Source: Bordetella parapertussis | Lineage (GTDB): Bacteria; Pseudomonadota; Gammaproteobacteria; Burkholderiales; Burkholderiaceae_C | Length of the DNA stretch: 64,000 nt | Direction of reading: 5' to 3' | Assembly: GCA_945878355.1 (NCBI GenBank) | Contig: CAMCTC010000004.1 | Span: 1-64,000, forward strand | The notes under the pieces: generated by a model | What the model was told of the DNA's origin: nothing | Seen by the model: only the letters and a program-made list of their open reading frames with translations | Databases searched by the model: none | Part shown: piece after piece, positions 52,355 through 62,155 of the stretch | How the letters are laid out: the number at the start of each line of letters is the position of its first letter | Position numbering within the stretch: the stretch's first letter is position 1 | Made by a program: the position numbers and the translations under genes

Positions 52355-53154
52355 TGGGGACTCCGAATCTGCTGCCAGATCCGTTCGCGCAGCCCACCGA
52401 ACTTGTCGCTTGCCATCATCTCGTAAGTGCGAGGGCGTGGCAGGTCTATCGCGATCCGGTCGATGATTCGGCCCGGTCGCGCTGACATCACCAGCACCTC
52501 GTCGGCCAGGTACACGGCCTCGGTGAGGCTGTGCGTGATGAACACGACCGTCTTGGACGTGGTGGCCCAGATACGCAACAACTCATGGCCCATGGTCATG
52601 CGGGTCTGCTCGTCGAGAGCGGCGAAAGGTTCGTCCATCAGCAGCACTGGCGGATCCTGGACCAGGCCTCGAGCGATCGAGACGCGCTGTTTCATCCCGC
52701 CTGACAGTTCATGTGGATAGCGGTCGGCAAAGCCGTCCAGGCCTACCAGCGACAGCATCTGCAGCGCGCGCTGGCGCCGTGCGGTCTTCGGGTCTGCGCG
52801 CAGGCTCAGCGGGAACTCGACGTTCTGCGCAGCGGTCAGCCAGGGGAACAAGCTCGCTTCCTGGAACACGACGCCGACGCGGTTCGGGTCGGGTTGCGGC
52901 ATAGGCGCACCGTGGCACAGCAACTCGCCCGAGGACTGCGAGCGCAGGCCGGCCATCATCATCAGCAGCGAGGTCTTGCCGCAGCCGCTCGGGCCAACGA
53001 TGACGGTGAACTTGCCGGATTCAACCTGCAATGAGATGTCCTCCAGGGCCAGGACCTCGCCGTGAATGCCGGCATAAACGTGACTTAGCCGGCTGACCTC
53101 GATCGCCTTGGGTTGAGCGCGTGAATCGCCGTCTAGGTTCGCCAGTTGCTGCAT
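52351..53154 (-). CDS. ABC transporter ATP-binding protein (SsuB/TauB type)
   Basis: A 267-residue ATPase. Walker A GPSGCGKT is at 54-61, the Q-loop is in VVFQEASLFPWLT, the signature LSGGMKQR is at 150-157, Walker B LLMDEP is at 171-176, and the H-loop is in VVFITHSL. GGAGGAACG precedes ATG 53154, so this start is chosen over the ATG at 53169. It overlaps the end of the upstream permease gene and energises both permeases. Confidence 0.96.
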   Translation of the reverse strand: MQQLANLDGDSRAQPKAIEVSRLSHVYAGIHGEVLALEDISLQVESGKFTVIVGPSGCGKTSLLMMMAGLRSQSSGELLCHGAPMPQPDPNRVGVVFQEASLFPWLTAAQNVEFPLSLRADPKTARRQRALQMLSLVGLDGFADRYPHELSGGMKQRVSIARGLVQDPPVLLMDEPFAALDEQTRMTMGHELLRIWATTSKTVVFITHSLTEAVYLADEVLVMSARPGRIIDRIAIDLPRPRTYEMMASDKFGGLRERIWQQIRSPH

Positions 53155-53885
53155 CGTTCCTCCAGCCATCGAACCGACTCATTGAAAAGAATAGCAATCA
53201 CCGAGAGCAAGACGATCCCGGCGAACAGTTGCGGCATCTGGAAGTTTTCACCCCAGTTGGCGATCAAGTGGCCGATGCCAGTGCGCGATGCGTACATCTC
53301 GGCAATCATCACCGCAGTGAAATTGAAGATCATCGAGATGCGAATTGTCTCGAGCAGCATCGGGAGCATGCTGGGAACATAGACGCGCAGGATCAGTTGC
53401 GTGCGGCTTGCGCCACAGGACCGGGCCACTTCGATGTATTCGGTCTTGACCGATTCGACGCAGGCGGCCGCACTCATGATCACGACAAAAGTCGTCGTGA
53501 AGGCTGCGTAAGCCACTTTCTGTGCAAAGTTGATCCCGAAGACCAGGATGAACATCGGCAGGAACACTGACTTCGGAATACTGAACACGTAGAACAGCAG
53601 TGGTTTGAAGATGTCCGCGAGGTAAGGCTTTTCCGCGATCAGCACACCGAGCAGCGTTCCCAGCGGGATGGCGACCAGAAACGCGACCGCGACCTCGGCC
53701 ATGGTCACACCGATCGCATCGTGGACGTTGGAGCGGTGCAGCAGCTTCCAGAGCGTGGTGAGGACCTCGCTCAGTGGCGGCAGCAGCTCTGGGTTCATCA
53801 GGCCTGATCGAGGCAAGAACTCCCAGGTAGCGAGCAGCGCGAACAGCAGCGCTGCTCGCGCACTGGCCATGCCAAGCCTCGTCAT
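53133..53885 (-). CDS. ABC transporter permease (SsuC/TauC type), second permease
   Basis: A 250-residue membrane protein with the coupling-loop motif VARSCGASRTQLILRVYVPSMLP and several hydrophobic helices (AVAFLVAIPLGTLLGVLIA and others). Having two different permeases around one ATPase suggests a heterodimeric channel, unlike the single SsuC of standard systems. Its last 22 bases overlap the ATPase gene. Confidence 0.92.
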   Translation of the reverse strand: MTRLGMASARAALLFALLATWEFLPRSGLMNPELLPPLSEVLTTLWKLLHRSNVHDAIGVTMAEVAVAFLVAIPLGTLLGVLIAEKPYLADIFKPLLFYVFSIPKSVFLPMFILVFGINFAQKVAYAAFTTTFVVIMSAAACVESVKTEYIEVARSCGASRTQLILRVYVPSMLPMLLETIRISMIFNFTAVMIAEMYASRTGIGHLIANWGENFQMPQLFAGIVLLSVIAILFNESVRWLEERCSNWRT

Positions 53886-53936
53886 GGCGTGGCCGGTTTG
53901 CAGCAGAGCATGATGCGTTGTGCTCGGTCTGGCTGA

Positions 53937-54941
53937 TCAGACCGTGGGGACAGGCCGGAATTTGGTCGTGAAGATTTCAGCGACTGGCGCAAGGTTCTTC
54001 ATGCCGATGAGCTGGCCCATCTCCAATGCACGCTCCATCCACTCGGTCTTGAATTCACCTGTAGCTGAGAGCTTCATGATGTTGCCGTCCAGTTCCGCGG
54101 CTGCGATCGAGTCCGGGATCTCGTCGATCTCGGCGATCAGTTGGATCGCTTCTGCGCGGTTGACCGGATTGCGCAGAAATCCAACCCCACCGTACAGCGC
54201 GTTCAAGGCCTTTTGCAACACGGGGCCGTTGCCGGCGATGAACTTGTCCGATGCGATCCATGAGCCGGTCGAGTGGGGCGGCACAAGTTCACCGAAATCA
54301 GCGATGGAGCGAGCCTGTTTGGCCTGCAGCACTTTGTAGGTCAGCGGAGAATAGAGCACGGTTGCGTCGATGTTGCCGCTCAGCAAATTCGGCACCAATC
54401 CGCCGCCGCCCAGCGGAACGCGGGTGAATTGGATCTTGCGGTCTGCCATGACCCAGAGCGCCAGCATGTCGGTGCCGGATCCGGCCGATGTGATACCGAC
54501 TTTCTTGCCGGCAAGATCGGCCAGGGTCTTGATCGGGGAGTCGGGTTTGACCACCAGTTGCCAGCCGTAATAGCCAAGGACGCCGTTGCCCACGCAGCGC
54601 GCCATGACGCCTTTGGTCAGGCCCGCCGCCACGCTAGAAGTCGAGTTGAAAACGATGTCGGCTGCGCCAGCTGCAAGGGCCTCAAAGCCCTCGGCGCCGC
54701 CGCGATAGACCGTGATCTCGGCTTGCAGACCTTCCTTGTCGAACAACTTCTTGCGTAGAGCAGTCTCAGCGATGATCGTTGGAAAGTAGGTCTTGGTCGG
54801 CACGCCGATCCGCACAACGGGCCGCGATTGCGCCCGCACAAGGCCGGGTACCGCCAGGGCGGCTGTCGCGCCCAAGGTGATGGCGCGTCGCAGCGGGTCG
54901 GGGCTGGTCCGAGCGGGTGTCGGAAGGGCTTCGCGGCGCAT
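53937..54941 (-). CDS. ABC transporter substrate-binding protein (NMT1/SsuA type)
   Basis: A 334-residue periplasmic protein. The signal contains PLRRAITLGATAALAVPGL and ends VRAQS. The type II fold shows AETALRKKLFDKEGLQ, FEALAAGAADIVFNSTS and KTLADLAGKKVGITSAGSG. Such proteins bind sulfonates, nitrate, pyrimidines or aromatic acids. AAGGAG precedes ATG 54941. First gene of the operon with two permeases, ATPase, MetE-like and probably the Bug protein. Confidence 0.93.
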   Translation of the reverse strand: MRREALPTPARTSPDPLRRAITLGATAALAVPGLVRAQSRPVVRIGVPTKTYFPTIIAETALRKKLFDKEGLQAEITVYRGGAEGFEALAAGAADIVFNSTSSVAAGLTKGVMARCVGNGVLGYYGWQLVVKPDSPIKTLADLAGKKVGITSAGSGTDMLALWVMADRKIQFTRVPLGGGGLVPNLLSGNIDATVLYSPLTYKVLQAKQARSIADFGELVPPHSTGSWIASDKFIAGNGPVLQKALNALYGGVGFLRNPVNRAEAIQLIAEIDEIPDSIAAAELDGNIMKLSATGEFKTEWMERALEMGQLIGMKNLAPVAEIFTTKFRPVPTV

Positions 54942-55339
54942 GAAGAGTCTCCTTGTAGATTGGCCAGTCTTTGCGGGTGACGATGACAGAAGTTTCGTCT
55001 GATGCAGTCTTGCATCGCGTATGAAATTCAGACGGAAAAGCAAACGTCATCATGCCATCTATCGCCACTTTGACTCGGGTGAATACCCGCTATTTCCAGA
55101 GCCGCAACGCGCAGGTCCATGCCGCCGATGTCGCATTGCACCGGTTTCAAGTGGCGATCGAGCAAGCGAAAATTGGCGGCGATTGGCGGGCATAGAAAAA
55201 CCATCAATCGATGGTTTAAAGGCGCCTCGGTCGCGTTCGCGATCAGGTCAAACCCTGACAGCGCCATGCCGCGTCTGTCTCGGGAACTGTCCAACCCGGC
55301 GCCATAAAATGCTTGGAACCAAAAGCGAAGGATAGGCAC
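54942..55339. promoter_or_regulatory. Divergent control region with two inverted repeats
   Basis: 398 bp between the ABC importer operon and the DUF1330 gene. GATGCA-GTCT-TGCATC at 55001-55016 is a perfect dyad 60 bp upstream of the binding-protein gene. AAACCATC-AATC-GATGGTTT at 55198-55217 is a perfect 8-bp dyad with the same 4-bp spacing. Both could be operators. No regulator gene is adjacent and no coding remnant is seen. Confidence 0.45.
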
Positions 55340-55714
55340 ATGGCTGGACCGAAAGAAGTCAATGCTGAGCTGATTGCGAGCCTGCCGGACACGGGGCCGG
55401 TGATCATGGTCAACATGCTGAAGCTGCGCGACCGCGCGGCGTACAAGCGCTACAGCGAGCTGACCATGCCGTTGATCAAGGCTCGCGGCGGCACTGTGCT
55501 CTGGGCAGGTGACGGCGAAGCGGTGGCTTACGGTGACCCTCAAGCCGATCATTGGGACTATGTGGTCTTGGTGCGCTATCCATCGCGCCAGGCCTTCCTC
55601 GACATGACGCGCTCGCCCGAATACGCGGCAGCGAACCTGCATCGTGAACAGGCTGTGACGAAACACCTCATCGTTGCCAGTACTGAAACCTACTCCAAGC
55701 TGATGCCGAAGTGA
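55340..55714 (+). CDS. DUF1330-like dimeric alpha+beta barrel protein
   Basis: A 124-residue protein starting MAGPKEVNAELIASL, with GPVIMVNMLKLRDRAAYKRY, GGTVLWAGDGEA and the strand-helix DYVVLVRYPSRQAFLDMTRSPEY. This is the ferredoxin-like barrel pattern of DUF1330 and related proteins, found in many catabolic clusters with unknown activity. AAGGA precedes ATG 55340. A GC-rich dyad spans its stop codon (GTGAGG at 55711 pairs with CCTCAC at 55749). Confidence 0.8.
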   Translation: MAGPKEVNAELIASLPDTGPVIMVNMLKLRDRAAYKRYSELTMPLIKARGGTVLWAGDGEAVAYGDPQADHWDYVVLVRYPSRQAFLDMTRSPEYAAANLHREQAVTKHLIVASTETYSKLMPK

Positions 55715-56023
55715 GGGTGATGGCGGCTTGGGCGCTTTATCGCCGCCGCCTCACTCAGGGCCACACGATGCGTTCGATGGCCTGCGGCCGCGCGGCAATT
55801 CATCTCGATGAGCCGTGAACAGGTGTCGGCATCACTTTGTGGCAAGCCTACGCGCCGCATCGCCGCCTGGTCGATCGCCAGGATCACCGCCGGCCTGCGC
55901 GGCAAGCGGTCCGCCACAGGCGGTGTGGTCGCTGCCATAACCCCTGTTCACTGCGGATCGCAATCGGCGGTGTTACCGTCGGATGCCCTCGCCAAGAACC
56001 CAACCGATAAAGGCGTCATCACC
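55715..56023. other. Intergenic region before the molybdenum hydroxylase operon
   Basis: 309 bp. It begins with the GC-rich stem-loop that includes the DUF1330 stop codon (55711-55754, no T-run). Open frames exist on both strands but resemble no family. The promoter of the CoxMSL-like operon should lie here; none is obvious. Confidence 0.4.
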
Positions 56024-56830
56024 ATGTACCCTTTCACCTATCAGCGCGCGACCGGCTTGGCTGAGGCCGTCGCCGGCCTGAAAGCCGACCCGCAAGCCAA
56101 AGCGCTAGCCGGCGGCATGACACTGCTGCCTTCGATGAAGCATCGTCTGGCCGCGCCCTCCAGCCTCATCGACATCGCCCGTCTGGCCGAATTGCGCGGC
56201 ATCCGTCGCGATGGCAAAAGCCTTGTCGTGGGTGCTGCGACCCGGCACGGTGAACTCATGGCCGATCCGATCGCGCAGTCCGCGATCGCCGCACTCGCCC
56301 GTCTGGCCGGTCTGATCGGGGACCCCCAGGTCAGGGCTCGCGGTACGCTCGGCGGTTCGGTGGCCAACAACGACCCGGCGGCCGACTACCCGGCGGCCGT
56401 GCTGGCCTGCCGCGCGCAGATCGTCACCGACCGGCGCAGCATTGCGGCCGACGATTTTTTCCAGGGCATGTTCACGACGGCGCTTGCGGCCGATGAGTTG
56501 ATCACCGCCATCCGCTTCGAGTGCCCGCGCCGTGCCGCCTATGCCAAGTTTGCGCAGGCCGCCTCAGGCTACGCGATGACCGGCGTGTTCGTGGCGCAGT
56601 TCGATGACGCGGTGCGCGTGGCAGTCACTGGCGCCGGCCCTGGTGTTTTCCGCTGGGAAGCCGCTGAGCGGGCGCTGTCGGCCGATTTCTCGACCCGCAG
56701 CCTGGCTGCGCTGTCGATGCCGGCCGACGGGCTGAACGCTGACCAGCATGCACCGGCCGACTACCGGGCGCACCTCGTCAAACTCATGACCCTGCGGGCC
56801 GTTGTCGACATCATCGGCGCGACCGCTTAA
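56024..56830 (+). CDS. FAD-binding subunit of a molybdenum hydroxylase (CoxM type)
   Basis: A 268-residue flavin subunit. FAD-binding segments are [16 protein letters not shown] near 26-41 and [19 protein letters not shown] near 106-124, the usual GGxxL and TxGGxxxxxDPAAD motifs. Electrons from the molybdenum subunit pass through the iron-sulfur subunit to this FAD. Start ATG 56024 fits the family. First gene of a cox-type operon, with coxS 16 bp later. Confidence 0.94.
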   Translation: MYPFTYQRATGLAEAVAGLKADPQAKALAGGMTLLPSMKHRLAAPSSLIDIARLAELRGIRRDGKSLVVGAATRHGELMADPIAQSAIAALARLAGLIGDPQVRARGTLGGSVANNDPAADYPAAVLACRAQIVTDRRSIAADDFFQGMFTTALAADELITAIRFECPRRAAYAKFAQAASGYAMTGVFVAQFDDAVRVAVTGAGPGVFRWEAAERALSADFSTRSLAALSMPADGLNADQHAPADYRAHLVKLMTLRAVVDIIGATA

Positions 56831-56846
56831 AGCCCAAGGACATCCG

Positions 56847-57335
56847 ATGAAGATCGAACTCACCGTCAACGGCCAGGCACGCTCGGTGCACTGCGAAGAG
56901 CGCACGCTGCTGGCCGACCTGCTTCGCGATTCCCTCGGCCTGACCGGCACCCATATCGGCTGTGACACCAGCCAGTGCGGTTGCTGCACCGTTCACCTGG
57001 ACGGCCAGGCGGTCAAGTCCTGCACGCTGCTGGCGGCTCAGGCCGACGGCTGCGACATCGTCACGATCGAAGGCCTGGCCAAGGGCGAGCGCTTGCACGC
57101 GGTGCAGCAGGCGTTTTCAGCCTGTCACGGCCTGCAGTGCGGCTTTTGCACGCCGGGCATGATCATGGCCAGTGTCGACCTCCTCAAGCGCCATCCTGAC
57201 CCCACCGACGAGCAGATCACTGAAGGTCTGGCCGGCAACCTGTGCCGCTGCACCGGCTATGTGAACATCGTCGCTGCGGTCAAGACGGCGGCCCTGCAGA
57301 TCAATGCGGGCGCCAGCCAAGGGGCGCGCTCATGA
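56847..57335 (+). CDS. [2Fe-2S] subunit of a molybdenum hydroxylase (CoxS type)
   Basis: A 162-residue iron-sulfur subunit. The plant-ferredoxin-type cluster is held by C39, C44, C47 and C59 (CDTSQCGCC and SC), and the second cluster by C98, C101, C133 and C135 (CGFC and CRC). AAGGACATCC precedes the ATG. Its stop overlaps the large-subunit start (ATGA). Confidence 0.96.
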   Translation: MKIELTVNGQARSVHCEERTLLADLLRDSLGLTGTHIGCDTSQCGCCTVHLDGQAVKSCTLLAAQADGCDIVTIEGLAKGERLHAVQQAFSACHGLQCGFCTPGMIMASVDLLKRHPDPTDEQITEGLAGNLCRCTGYVNIVAAVKTAALQINAGASQGARS

Positions 57336-59656
57336 ACACGATCATCGATCCCCGCCACAGCGAACTGGTCGCATCCCGCCATGAGGATTTGCGTCTGGTC
57401 ACAGGCCAGGGCAAGTACACCGCTGACTGGAACCTGCCCGGACAGCTCCATGCTTGCATGGTCCGATCGGATCGTGCTCATGCGCGCCTGGTCTCGGTAG
57501 ATCTCGCCGGCGCCATCGCGTCGCCCGGCGTGGTCACGGTGTTGACCGCATCGGATGTCGCCGAAGCCGGTTTTCACGAGATCCCGTCCGGCATGGCGCT
57601 GACCGGCGCCGATGGCAAGCCGCAGGTCAAATCCCCGTTGCCCCTGCTGGCCACCGACCGGGTGCGCTTCGTCGGCCAGCCAATCGCGATGGTGATTGCC
57701 GATACCGCAATGGCCGCACGCGATGCCGCCGAGCAGGTGCTGGTGGACTACGAAGAACTGCCGGCCGTCGCCTCGATGCAGGCCGCGCTCGCCGCAGGCG
57801 CTCCGCTGCTCCACGAAGGGCATCCCGGCAATGTCGGCCTGGTCTTTGAAACAGGCAATCGTGCCGCGGTGGACGCCGCATTCGCGAAAGCTGCCCGCAC
57901 CACCACGCTGCGCGTGCACAGCCAGCGCCTGATCGGTGCGCCTATGGAGCTGCGGGCTTGCTTGGCGGCTTACGACGCCAAACGCGAGCACTTCACCATT
58001 TACACCCCGACGCAAGGCATGCTTGGCATGCGCTCTTCATTGGCAGCCGTCACGGGTCTTGATGCCAACCGCATCGAGGTCGTGGCTCAGGACGTCGGAG
58101 GGTCCTTCGGCCTGCGCGGCGGCCCCTACGCCGAACATGCGCTGGCGATGCTGGCCGCGCGCAAGCTCGGTCGACCGGTGAAATGGGTGGGCTCGCGCAG
58201 CGAGGTTTTCACCAGCGACTGGCACGGCCGAGCGCTCACGATCGAGGCCAGTGTCGCGCTCGACGCCGACAACAACATCCTGGCGTTCCGGTACGAAAAC
58301 GAGGCCGACCTGGGCGCCTACAGCTGCTACTGGCAGTCGATGATCGGCACCAAGAACATCACCGTCACCATGGGCGGTGTCTACAAGGTACCGGCCCTCT
58401 ACGCCCGCTCCACGCTGGTCTACACCAACACCGTTCCGGTGTCAGCCTACCGAGGGGCGGGTCGCCCCGACATCGCCTATGTCATCGAGCGGCTGATGGA
58501 CCAGGCGGCGGCCGAGCACGGGCTGGACCGGGTGATGCTGCGCCGGCGCAATTTCATCCCGCCTAGCGAATTCCCCTACACCACGGCCAATGGCACGGTT
58601 TACGACTGCGGCGAGTTCGCGCAGGTGATGGACAAGGCACTCACGCTGGCCGACTACGCCGGGTTCGCGGCACGCCGACAGGCGAGCGAAGCGCGAGGGC
58701 GGCTGCGCGGCATCGGTTTTGGCTGCTATCTCGAGGCCTCGGGCGCGGGCGGTGCTCCCAAGGACGCGGTTTCGGCCATGTTCCGGGACGACGGCCTGAT
58801 TCACCTCTACGGCGTCACCGGGCCGTCCGGCCAGGGCCACGAGACCTCGTTTGCCCAGATCGTGTCGGATGGCCTGGGCGTGCCCCGCGAGCTGATCCGC
58901 TACCACGCGAGCGACCCTGAGCATGAACTGATGGGCAACGGCACCGGCGGTTCGCGCTCACTGTATGGCGCGGGTAGCGCGTTCAAGGTGCTGGTGGGCA
59001 ACCTGATCGCGCAGGCCCGCCCGCACGCCGTACGGGCGCTGGCTGCGCCTGAGGCAACGCTCGAATTCCGTGACGGTGCCTTCCATGCGGGCGAGCATCA
59101 CATCAGCCTGCTCGATCTGGCCCGGGCACTGCGGGGGCCCTCGCCCCATCCGCTGGACTGCGGTGGCGAGTCCACCTCAGGCACCACCTTCCCCAACGGC
59201 TGTCATGTCGCCGAAGTCGAAATAGATCCAAGCACCGGCGTGACCGAGGTGAGCGCCTACACCGCGGTTGATGACCTGGGCTACGTGGTCTCGCCGCAGC
59301 TCGTGCAGGGCCAGGTTCATGGCGGCGTGCTGCAGGGCGCAGGCCAGGTGTTCGGCGAGCATGCGATCTACGATGAAGAGTCGGCGCAGCTGTTGTCAGG
59401 CAGTTTCATGGACTACGTGATGCCGCGCGTGGGCTGGGTGCCCAACATTCGCACCGATTACCACCTGGTGCCCACCAAGCTCAATGCACTGGGCGCCAAG
59501 GGCGTTGGCGAGTCGGGCTGCTCGGGCTCGCTGCCCGGCTTGGTCAATGCGATGAGCGATGCCTTGCGCCGCGTCGGTGTGCCGCCTATGGATATGCCAT
59601 TCACACCGGCCATCGTGTGGCGGGCACTGCAATCGGCCGGAGAACCCAAATCATGA
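57332..59656 (+). CDS. Molybdopterin-binding large subunit (CoxL form II / xanthine dehydrogenase family)
   Basis: A 774-residue catalytic subunit for molybdenum-cytosine-dinucleotide-type hydroxylases. The active-site loop AYRGAGR (372-378) is the form II signature, not the AYxCSFR of true CO dehydrogenase. The catalytic Glu is in [12 protein letters not shown] near the C-terminus. [10 protein letters not shown] and [11 protein letters not shown] are also typical. It probably hydroxylates an aldehyde, purine-like or other N-heterocyclic compound. The stop overlaps the next gene (ATGA). Maturation genes such as coxDEF or coxG are absent here. Confidence 0.94.
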   Translation: MNTIIDPRHSELVASRHEDLRLVTGQGKYTADWNLPGQLHACMVRSDRAHARLVSVDLAGAIASPGVVTVLTASDVAEAGFHEIPSGMALTGADGKPQVKSPLPLLATDRVRFVGQPIAMVIADTAMAARDAAEQVLVDYEELPAVASMQAALAAGAPLLHEGHPGNVGLVFETGNRAAVDAAFAKAARTTTLRVHSQRLIGAPMELRACLAAYDAKREHFTIYTPTQGMLGMRSSLAAVTGLDANRIEVVAQDVGGSFGLRGGPYAEHALAMLAARKLGRPVKWVGSRSEVFTSDWHGRALTIEASVALDADNNILAFRYENEADLGAYSCYWQSMIGTKNITVTMGGVYKVPALYARSTLVYTNTVPVSAYRGAGRPDIAYVIERLMDQAAAEHGLDRVMLRRRNFIPPSEFPYTTANGTVYDCGEFAQVMDKALTLADYAGFAARRQASEARGRLRGIGFGCYLEASGAGGAPKDAVSAMFRDDGLIHLYGVTGPSGQGHETSFAQIVSDGLGVPRELIRYHASDPEHELMGNGTGGSRSLYGAGSAFKVLVGNLIAQARPHAVRALAAPEATLEFRDGAFHAGEHHISLLDLARALRGPSPHPLDCGGESTSGTTFPNGCHVAEVEIDPSTGVTEVSAYTAVDDLGYVVSPQLVQGQVHGGVLQGAGQVFGEHAIYDEESAQLLSGSFMDYVMPRVGWVPNIRTDYHLVPTKLNALGAKGVGESGCSGSLPGLVNAMSDALRRVGVPPMDMPFTPAIVWRALQSAGEPKS

Positions 59657-60600
59657 GCCAACGCGTGATCGCCAGCCAGTTTGGCGACATCATGGATTCG
59701 GAGCTCGCCCAGGCCCTGCCTGCGGTCGAGTGGTTGAAACTGCCACCCGGTGCCCCGGCCAGCCTGCCCCCGGAAGTCGAAGTGCTGCTGGCGGCGACCT
59801 TTCCGAACGATCCGGCCTCGCCGGCGCGTCAGCGGCCCGCCGGCTGGCCGTTTTCGCTGAAATGGGTGCAGGTGATCTCCGCCGGCATCGATTCCTATCC
59901 ACCCTGGCTGTTCGAAGTGCCCAAGGTGAGCACGGCGCGCGGCGTCGCGGCCGAACCGATCGCCGAATACGTGCTCGCCGCGATTTTCGAGCACGCCAAG
60001 AAAATGCCGCGCCTGTGGATAGATGGCCCCGAGCAATGGAAGCAATCGAGGCTGGGCATGGTGCGTGACACCACGCTGGGCATTGTGGGGGTGGGTCCGA
60101 TCGGGCTGGCGCTGGCTACCAAGGCGATGGCGCTGGGCATGCGGGTGCAGGCGCTGCGCCGCTCGGATGCGCCGTTGACAGTGCCTGGCATTGAGCGGGC
60201 CACCAGCCTAGGGGCCATGTTCGCCGAATGCGACCATCTGGTGCTTGCCGCACCGGCCACCCGCGAGACCCAGCACATGGTCAACGCCGCGGTGCTGGCG
60301 CAGGCCAAACGCGGTCTGCACCTGATCAACATCGGCCGCGGGGCGCTGATCGATCAGGATGCGCTGCTCAGCGCGCTGGATGCGGGCGCAATCGCGCGCG
60401 CCACGCTCGATGTCACCGATCCGGAGCCCTTGCCGGCCGGCCACCCGCTGTATGCCCATCCCAAAGTGCGGATCTCGCCGCACACCTCGGCGATCTCCAG
60501 CTACATCCGCGAGGCGCTGATCGCGAAGGTGAAACGCAATCTGGCGCGGTTCGAGGCGGGGCAGGACCCCGAAGACCTCATCCGTGGCGATCCTGACTGA
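59653..60600 (+). CDS. D-isomer-specific 2-hydroxyacid dehydrogenase
   Basis: A 315-residue NAD(P)-dependent dehydrogenase. The Rossmann motif is GVGPIG at 146-151, and the catalytic residues are R229 (NIGRGALI), E258 (TDPEPLP) and H277 (SPHTSA). It should interconvert a 2-keto acid and its D-2-hydroxy acid. The start overlaps the molybdenum large-subunit stop by four bases, so both are made together. The first domain starts with an atypical [11 protein letters not shown]. Function within the hydroxylase pathway is inferred. Confidence 0.93.
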   Translation: MSQRVIASQFGDIMDSELAQALPAVEWLKLPPGAPASLPPEVEVLLAATFPNDPASPARQRPAGWPFSLKWVQVISAGIDSYPPWLFEVPKVSTARGVAAEPIAEYVLAAIFEHAKKMPRLWIDGPEQWKQSRLGMVRDTTLGIVGVGPIGLALATKAMALGMRVQALRRSDAPLTVPGIERATSLGAMFAECDHLVLAAPATRETQHMVNAAVLAQAKRGLHLINIGRGALIDQDALLSALDAGAIARATLDVTDPEPLPAGHPLYAHPKVRISPHTSAISSYIREALIAKVKRNLARFEAGQDPEDLIRGDPD

Positions 60601-60793
60601 GGGCTGCGGCCTTGCGCAACAGGGGTACGGTGATGGGCAACAGATGCCAGAGTAGAGGCCATTCGAGCCTATTCAGACTGCCTGACGAGGTGCTGGTGGC
60701 GAACCGGTATGCCATGGACGCGAAGCAGCGGCAACGCGTGAAGCCTTGCGGTTTTTCCTGGACAGTGGGCAATACGAGCCGCGCCGACGACAG

Positions 60794-61840
60794 ATGAAGG
60801 CCATCGTCTGCCGCGGCTACGGCGGCATCGCTGACGCTGCCGTCGAGACGCTTGAACCGCTGCCGATGCCGCCTAGCGGCGTTCGCATCGCGGTCCACGC
60901 GGCCTGCGCAAGCTTTGCCAGCCTGCTCGTGATGCAGGGCAAGCACCAGAACCGCGCTGAGCCGCCATTCACGCCCGGGACCGAAGTAGCCGGCGTGGTG
61001 ATGGAGGTCGCGCCCGGCGTCACGCTGTTCAAGCCAGGCGACCGCGTGGCCGCCGCGGTGCGCTCCGGCGGTTATGCCGATGAAGTCGCTACGTCAATCG
61101 ACACAGTGTTTCACCTGCCTGACGGCATTTCTTTCGAGGCTGGTTCGCAGTTTCCTTCGGTCTACGGAACGGCCTTCGCGGGGTTGGCTTGGCGCGCCAG
61201 GGTGCGCGACGGTGAAACAGTGCTCGTGCATGGCGCAGCCGGTGGAAGCGGCGTCGCCGCTGTGCAGATTGCCAAGGCACTCGGGGCTCGCGTCATCGCA
61301 TCGGCCGGTTCGGCGAAAAAGCTAGCAGCTGCGCGCGCCGATGGCGCCGACGAAACGCTGAATCATCGTGACGGCGCGCTGCGTGACCAGGTGCTTGCGC
61401 TGACCGCAGGCCGCGGCGTCGACGTCGTGTACGACCCGGTGGGCGGCGAGATGTTTATCGAGTCGCTGAGATGCATGGCGCCTGAAGGTCGTCTCGTCTC
61501 CGTCGGCTTCGCTGCGGGTTCGATACCCGAGGTGCCCGCAAACATCTTGCTCGTCAAGAATCTGGACGTGATCGGGCTGTACTGGGGCCACTACCTCAAC
61601 TGGGGCCGCCAGCCCGCTGGGCAACTGCTGCTGGACCAGGTGCGCGCGGCGTTCTCGACGATGTTTGACTGGGCACTCGAGGGCAAACTCGCGCCGCGCA
61701 CGTACCGCAGTTTCCCACTGGAAGAATTCGCTGCGGCGCTCGACTTGATTTCGTCGCGTGAAGTGATCGGCAGGGTGGTGTTTCTGCCGCGCGCTGGCCA
61801 GCATCTGAGTACCATCCGATGCTCGCACCCGATGGGGTGA
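60794..61840 (+). CDS. NADPH:quinone oxidoreductase-like MDR family protein
   Basis: A 348-residue medium-chain reductase without the zinc ligands of alcohol dehydrogenases. GTEVAGVVMEVAPGV lies in the N-terminal domain, VLVHGAAGGSGVAAVQIAKALGA in the Rossmann part, and DVVYDPVGG follows. Members reduce quinones, enones or act as acyl-CoA-linked reductases. ATG 60794 is chosen. No strong ribosome site is seen. Same strand as the molybdenum operon but 193 bp after it. Confidence 0.9.
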   Translation: MKAIVCRGYGGIADAAVETLEPLPMPPSGVRIAVHAACASFASLLVMQGKHQNRAEPPFTPGTEVAGVVMEVAPGVTLFKPGDRVAAAVRSGGYADEVATSIDTVFHLPDGISFEAGSQFPSVYGTAFAGLAWRARVRDGETVLVHGAAGGSGVAAVQIAKALGARVIASAGSAKKLAAARADGADETLNHRDGALRDQVLALTAGRGVDVVYDPVGGEMFIESLRCMAPEGRLVSVGFAAGSIPEVPANILLVKNLDVIGLYWGHYLNWGRQPAGQLLLDQVRAAFSTMFDWALEGKLAPRTYRSFPLEEFAAALDLISSREVIGRVVFLPRAGQHLSTIRCSHPMG

Positions 61841-62155
61841 TACGCTGGGCTGGAGTGCCTGAACTTCATCTGCCGCTATAAACTTGAGTCCATGAGTGAA
61901 TCAAGGCACTCGATCGTTTTCAATTGGCAGAACGCGAGCGTCCAGCCATCCCAGATTGCGCGGCGACCTTGAACTTGGCCGATTTCGGCGGTTTGGGTCG
62001 GCTCTGAGTGGCACTCAATTTCTCCTGCGATGACGATCTATGACCTGCCGGGTCATTGTGGTCGCGTCGAAAGAGAATTAGGACTGCCGCTGGTCTATCC
62101 GCCTGATGTGATCGAGGGCGCGCCGCAGAACGACCAGATTCGGTTCAGCATCTGG
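61841..62155. other. Convergent intergenic region
   Basis: 315 bp between the quinone reductase-like gene and the hydrolase gene. No gene, clear terminator or remnant is recognised. Confidence 0.4.

Noticed and set aside
58442..58924. Long - frame over the molybdenum large subunit
   Set aside because: Antisense shadow within a well-supported gene.
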